Origin: Ypsolopha sequella
Taxonomy: Eukaryota; Arthropoda; Insecta; Lepidoptera; Ypsolophidae
Direction: 5' to 3'
DNA length: 64,000 nt
NCBI GenBank assembly: GCA_934047225.1
Contig: OW203986.1
Location: forward strand, 11,163,221-11,227,220
Shown: piece after piece, positions 58,429-64,000 of the stretch
Layout: every line of letters begins with the position of its first letter
How positions within the stretch are numbered: the stretch's first letter is position 1
The notes under the pieces: model-generated
Told to the model about the DNA's origin: nothing
What the model saw: only the letters and a program-made list of their open reading frames with translations
Database searches by the model: none
Position numbers and translations under genes: made by a program

Positions 58429-59279
58429 GTACATTACGATACGAGAGCGATGAAACGTTTTCTGACGAGTGTGAGTTTGCGGCACGAGCCGAAGGCGAGT
58501 TTCTCGCACGAGTTGCGTAAAGCGGTCATTTTACGCACGGTGTGCTATAAAAATAATTGCAAAACGACTCACGGTCCTCTATGTATTCCATGTATATTTT
58601 TTCGTTACGTAATTTTCTAAGGATTCCGTTTTTACGGTTAAAATTAGAAATGCAACGAATATCCGGCAACTATTCGGTATTCGGCCTATTCGGCAATTTT
58701 TTTAATATTCGGTATTCGGCCGAATAGTAGTCAATACCCACCACTAAAGTCAATTTTGAAAGCTCAGTTTTTATCTATGTTTTTGATGATAGGCACCCAG
58801 TCCAGTTGGCAACCAAAGATACATAATAGAGGGGCAGGTTTCGCTATCAAAAAATATCTTCTGCTTGAATCAAACTAACTTTCTTGACTTTTAAAACCTG
58901 CCTTTGTGTGCAAAATCTATTCATTAAAAACCCAATCATTGGCGCCAGTGAAAATCCTCGTCTGAATCGAGCAGGGCCTGGCCGCCGCGCTGCGCAAGAG
59001 TCGTTGTGCAAGCGAGACGCCGGAGTAGCCGAACCGTGCACTTTGTAAGACACTTTATGCCTGTTTATAACTTTAATCGTATGCGATGTACCGACTGATC
59101 CACATTTTAATGCTCTTACATCAGGTAAACGGCACTTCATTTAAAGACCGTACCTCAGAAACTATCGTAACAAAGATCTAGAATTTGTTCCTCTTATTTC
59201 CCAATACGAGCTCTGTCCATATTTGAAATGGAAACCAACAAGTATTCTTATTTATGAGTTGAGCGTAGGTGCTAACCAA
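58429..59279. other. Unassigned, repeat-like
   Basis: 58630-58735 is an array-like run of ATTCGGTATTCGGCC words, typical of a transposon end. The 97-codon minus-strand frame at 59140-58847 starts MKCRLPDVRALKCGSVGTSH and lacks a recognised domain. Confidence 0.35.
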
Positions 59280-59699
59280 CCGAACTTGGCTTAAGAGGCC
59301 TGCGGAGCAATCCATGTTCATACAAATGAAATACCAAAACCATTTGTGAATCATAGATATTCTTAAGGTAGTGTATATTTATTCCGATTGCATTATTGAA
59401 TATCTAGGTTCTCAAATATATATTAAATAAGAACACTGATTTAAACATGAAATATGAGAAAAATAAGCTTTCTATGGAAATATTAAATTGCTTTTATATG
59501 TCGTCTTTAAATCAGTGTCCTTTCAAAATATATAATTTAGGAACTTAGATATTCTGTAATCCAATCGGAATAAACTTAATATGTTCTGTGGAATAAACAC
59601 ATATTATCCTAAGAATATCTATGATTTACAAATGGTTTTGGTATTTCGTTTGTATGAACTAGAGTTGCTCCGGCGGCCTCTTAAGTCAGTTGAATTCGG
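59280..59699. mobile_element. Foldback MITE, 420 bp
   Basis: CCGAACTTGGCTTAAGAGGC, TACCAAAACCATTTGT and ATCATAGATATTCTTA at the left are inverted at the right, ending GAATTCGG. The centre is near 59490. Noncoding. Confidence 0.8.
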
Positions 59700-60067
59700 C
59701 CTATTCTTTTCTTGCCCCTTATAACCATTGCTGACATTTAATATAACTACCAAGGTTTTGTTGAAACGAGCTCTAAAGAAACGATCCGAAAGCTAAGCTC
59801 CAGCAAGGTCAGGGAATTGTACCTAGAGACTGATTCTTTGTGAGATAGCATTGTGAGCAGTATCAGTATTGGGCGCATTCACAACGATCTAGAACCACAT
59901 TGTGCGTCATAAAATGTCAGATACTGCACAGAATAGGTTCAGACACGTGAAGGTTTCGCATGTGTAATTAAAAAATATTATTTATACACACCTCGATTTT
60001 GAATTCCAACGTTTGTGATTGAACCGAACGTCGGAAAATTACGTCGTTTAACATTCCAAATAAACCA

Positions 60068-60240
60068 AGAGGGAGAGGACGACCACCATCAACCTGGTGG
60101 TCCAATATCGAGAGGGAAATTAAAGACCAGAACTTGCCCACAATAACAACCCGGGATAGAATATCCTGGCGCCGACATACGACAGCTGAACAGAGAAGAG
60201 GGCTAGAGAAAGAAGAAGAAGTGATTGAAACGAACTAAGC
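60068..60240 (+). mobile_element. Non-LTR ORF2 C-terminal fragment
   Basis: The plus strand reads RGRGRPPSTWWSNIEREIKD, TRDRISWRRHTTAEQRRGLE, KEEEV. The GRP...W...I...DR..WR pattern is typical of ORF2 C-termini. No start or upstream domain. Confidence 0.6.
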
Positions 60241-63082
60241 AAAGTATTTGCCACGTTTGTATGGGCATTCATTGGTAAAACTTGAAGGAAAAAACTTGCA
60301 TGGCCTAATTTTTTTTTGTCCGTAGCAGCGCCACCCCATATCTCGTTGGGACGGATAAGTAAAAAGCGGGTGTACATAGCAATATAATATTTAATTTGAA
60401 ATAGAGCAGCGATGAGTTTGGGTTCAGAGAGAACTGTTTAAATTTTGAAATTCTATCTTTCCCATTCCATACCTTACATCAATGAACTAATATTAGTTAA
60501 TTGCCTTACATGCACTAAAAGTTGGAGCTGCAAATAGTTTATAACATAATACAAGCAAACAAAGTTTAATTGGATTTCAGCTAAAATTTGTCTCGTGACT
60601 CTTCAAACTCTTCACTCGCAGTATTCCCGATGCTAGACTAGTTATTAGGGTGTTCTCCTTTGTGATCTCAAGAACCTCTCGTCTTCGAATGCTGTTTATC
60701 GTATTTCGAAATTCTTCTCAAGTAATCCTTCAACAGCTAATTACATACGTGCTTTTTAAATCAAAGTTCAGGAAACTTTGAAACCTCAAAATTATGAAAA
60801 AATGTGGTTTGCCACATTATATTTTTAATTGGTGTTCTATTACGATAAATTAATTTAATTACGATTTAAAACTCACTCGTTTCAGTTTTTGTTGAATTTT
60901 CAATTTTTTTAATTTATGTGACGAATAAATAGCCTTAAATTCGTTACTGCATCAGATAGGTGGAAGGAACGATACAACTACACAAGTGCATGCTGGTGTG
61001 ATGATAATTGACTCCCTCAATTACCTTCAATAAACATGTCGTTAGTAGTGCAAAGGTACGCACTACGCAGACCTCATCGCTTAATTAACAAATAAGGTCA
61101 GTAAGTGATTGTCTCGGCTTGCACAATGCTACTTATCTCCTTAGTAGTTGGAAGAAGCAGTATTGTGACCTACCCAAAACTAGAGCATGTACTCGTATAT
61201 GACCTTGTTTATTCGACCTTTTGCCGTATTGTTTGGTGTCTCTGTATAAAATAGCTATTTTCTGTATCGGCGAAGATCCAGTCTGTCAGATACGTTCTCC
61301 ATTCATATTTACAGAACACAATGGATCTGACAAGGACGCTACGGTCCGACCCCCCACTTTGTTGTTTCTCCTCATTGTTTCCCAAACATTATTGTTATAC
61401 CGGTGTCGACCCATTTAGAGATGTGCTCAGGTTTCCACACCAAAAAACAAGCTCCGTTATCATTTTTAGCACACGTAAATGTGAAGAATGTAAATGTAAA
61501 GCAGAATTAATACCGACGAAAATGTTGGATGTTTCAATCAAAACGTGAGACTGAATGAGGCGTAATGCGGAGGGGTGCGGGTGCGGGCAGCAGCGCCCTT
61601 GCAAGGTCATTGTCGCCACGTTGCGGTGGCCTGGCCGAGGGTATCAGGGTGTGCTCTGCACCAGCCAAGACCGCAGCCAACATTACGTGACTCGTACAAG
61701 ATTTCATATTCCTTAAGAGACTGGTCGTAATGAAATTCTTCGTCAAATTAATGAAGCTTCATATTTGGCATGGCTAAGAACAATCCACCATTGTATTCCA
61801 AGTTAGATTTGAGTTTGTTTTCCCTGGTAATTTATCACCATGTCGGGTGTGGCGAAACCGTCCGACCTTGTGATAATAGCGGCCACACTTCTTATCGATT
61901 TCCTATTGTTGGTGGTATTTTTTATCATAAGTTTCCGCAGCTAAATTATTCGGTAAGGTGGGGGATGTAACATATGGTCGGTATAAGTGCGCAATGCGAC
62001 GATATCGGACCGAGGTTGACGGTCCGATTGTTCCAGAACAGCCACAAACTGCTAAAAATTATCGGTGAACTTTGGCTTTCTCTCGCGCCAGCAACTTGTT
62101 TGTTACTTTATCTCTTCTGATAAAGTTATCTCCAATAATGGGAGATGGCGGATTGAAAATTTCGTATAGTATTACTTTTACTGCTTGTAAAAATCACCAA
62201 TTTTGAATTGGAATCCATGCCGATTTTGTTACATTAAATCTCACATGTATACAATCCGTATTCATGATCTTTGTTGTTATCAGTGAAATAATCGAAAAAC
62301 CAAATTGGGCTAACAACAATTGTAACTACAATGATTATTTCCGCTATCATTACAATTACTACTCATATAGTAATCTATTATGTTTAAACATAATAATGAC
62401 AAATAATATTTGTGATTTGAATAACACAAATATTATTCTGATCATTCCAATTTATGTGTCTGTTGAATGATCTCTATTCTCTATAACCCAATATATAAGA
62501 TCAAATCGAGCTTCACCCCGACACCATACCTTCTCATTCTCAGACCTGCTCTTTTTATCATCACTGCGTTGTCTACAAACAGCTGTGTCGTATACTTTAC
62601 TACCTGTTTCGTGTAACTTTCCAAGCGTCCTTTGTCTGTCTCTTCTTAAACATTGACTAATCTCGCTCCCTTTTTCACTGAAAATTAAATCCTCCCTCTT
62701 ACGCCTTTAGGTCGATATTTCAATGTCCACTGCGATTGTTCGGCGTAGAAAGCGTTGTCAGAAGTGGGATCGCTGTATGCATTTTAATTGCGCTCCTTGG
62801 ATGAAGGCTCTTTGGCTGATAAACCTGAGTCATCCTCTCTGGGTTTTGAGGAAAATCTCTTTTGGTTTGGCCTTAGAATATATATATACCTATTATTTCT
62901 TAGTAGTAGTTTTTCGTTTTACACTTCATCAGTTGCTGCTCAGCTTCCTTTTGTTAAGGCAATTATTGTTCAACAACCTTCAATAAGGTAACAAAGGTAA
63001 AAACTACAACAAAATCCGTTCAGTTATTCTCCAATTATATGTGAAAACTATTACTATTAATACATAAAGAGTACAATGGTCT
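60241..63082. other. No gene recognised
   Basis: AT-rich except 61555-61690, a GC-rich patch with short open frames on both strands (minus: MLAAVLAGAEHTLIPSARPP). Neither is convincing without transcript data. Confidence 0.35.
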
Positions 63083-63525
63083 TTTCTAAAGCCTACTCCT
63101 CGTTTATGACCAACCAAAACTATCAACTCTAAGACAATATGCAACATTTTCCTTTTTTATACCACCAAAACTTCAACACTGCGCTATGGCTAAAGGGAGC
63201 TGTGGGGAGACCATTGTACTCTTATTCTATGCAAAAATGTTGTTGGAAAAAAATATTCAGTGTTTTTTGAGTTAAATTTCCTACTGCTCGTAAGGGGCTT
63301 GGTCGATTTAATTTATTTATGCTTTAATTAATAGGTAAACTTAATGGCTATACAAATACCATAGGGTTATTCAATCGAACAATCACGTCCATGTGAAAAG
63401 TATTATTTTCTCCTATTTCGCTCTATCAGGACGATATAAATATTATTTCAATGTCGTTTCTGTCGATATTCGTACCGACACACATCCGAGCTGCTAATTT
63501 GGCGACACTAATCGCCTTAAAGAAA
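63083..63525 (+). repeat. Dispersed repeat A, copy 2
   Basis: Second copy of the repeat at 5984-6423, with small indels and an extra segment near 63177-63265. It lies 57 kb away in the same orientation. Confidence 0.7.
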
Positions 63526-64000
63526 CCTCCTACCTAACAAGTTATACCGCATTAAAATCCATTAAGTGGTTCTTAAGTGAAAAGCGAACATACAAACAGA
63601 GAGACAAATTTTGGATGTAATATATATAAAGAAAAAGAAGATAAATTTGAATAAGCTACATAGTTGAAACTTCTTGTTGACTTCACCGGTTTTAGTTTCG
63701 TAGAGCAATTGACGTATTAACTATTTAAGCTATCTTCTATGTATACGTATCAGCTATCTTCGATTGATAATGATGCTAATGACTTGAAGTACATAAATGA
63801 CGATGTTTACTTACTAACTTATGTAAATTCTTGCTTGTTTATAATAAACCGTAATGTCGTTAGATCTAACATTCATTGTGTAACACGTGCCGAGGAGGTT
63901 CACATAATAATATTATGTCATTCATTTCTACCAACAAATCTAATTATTGTTCTCTTTCGACATACCTTACGATTCAAATCGAAATAAAGTAGGTATAGCT

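Noticed and set aside
58847..59140. 97-codon minus-strand frame as a gene
   Set aside because: No signal peptide, domain or splice context; neighbouring ATTCGG array suggests repeat DNA.
62723..62991. Overlapping 67- and 87-codon frames
   Set aside because: No motif in either frame and no splice or promoter signal that favours one.

Overview
The window looks like AT-rich, repeat-dense nuclear DNA from an insect, most probably a moth or butterfly (Lepidoptera). It has no operons and no long intact open reading frames. Exons are short and GT-AG bounded. A mariner, Helitron remnants, hAT-type and foldback MITEs, tRNA-derived SINEs and 5'-truncated non-LTR retrotransposon tails are interleaved and nested throughout. 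One dispersed family, with the end motif CCGGCCAAGTGCGAGTCGGA, is of a kind I associate with lepidopteran genomes; that attribution is from memory, not from a search.

The best protein-coding content is a pair of small secreted-protein genes on the minus strand. Gene 1 has coding exons 16394-16214 and 12505-12261. Gene 2 has coding exons 32154-31953 and 29879-29743. Both have a TATAAAAG box, a candidate short 5'UTR exon, an acceptor exactly 8 nt before the ATG, a signal peptide, a pro-region ending in a basic site at residues 54-56, a Leu-rich start to the mature part, and a phase-1 intron in an LLLG motif. They look like tandem paralogues. Their mature parts differ: gene 1 is Gly/Tyr/His-rich, gene 2 is Ala/Val-rich with a Lys/His/Tyr tail. 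In both, transposon sequence lies within about 20 nt of the apparent stop, and both stops overlap possible phase-2 splice donors, so a further 3' exon is possible. The only RNA gene that looks functional is tRNA-Pro(UGG) at 49691-49762. A short GC-rich stretch at 44995-45184 on the minus strand may be a terminal exon of an unidentified gene.

Layout. 0-12 kb: SINE-like and LINE tails, foldback elements, unassigned AT-rich DNA. 12-17.5 kb: gene 1 with a repeat-filled intron. 17.5-29.4 kb: MITEs, hairpins, several copies of the CCGGCC family, and about 2.7 kb at 25.3-28.0 kb with nothing recognisable. 29.4-32.8 kb: gene 2. 33-44 kb: CCGGCC-family copies, nested LINE tails, a broken mariner (39208-40515) and a MITE carrying a hAT-type insertion with a perfect 8-bp target duplication. 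44-50 kb: possible terminal exon, Helitron helicase remnant, a LINE tail interrupted by a MITE, tRNA-Pro. 50-64 kb: more nested repeats, long hairpins, and mostly unassigned sequence.

No new enzymatic or defence system is visible. The observations most worth following are the paralogous secreted-protein pair, a hairpin family with near-perfect 65-91 bp arms and a conserved one-sided flank, SINEs with different tRNA-like heads on a shared tail, and a 365-bp SINE-like element that ends in reverse-transcriptase-coding sequence.
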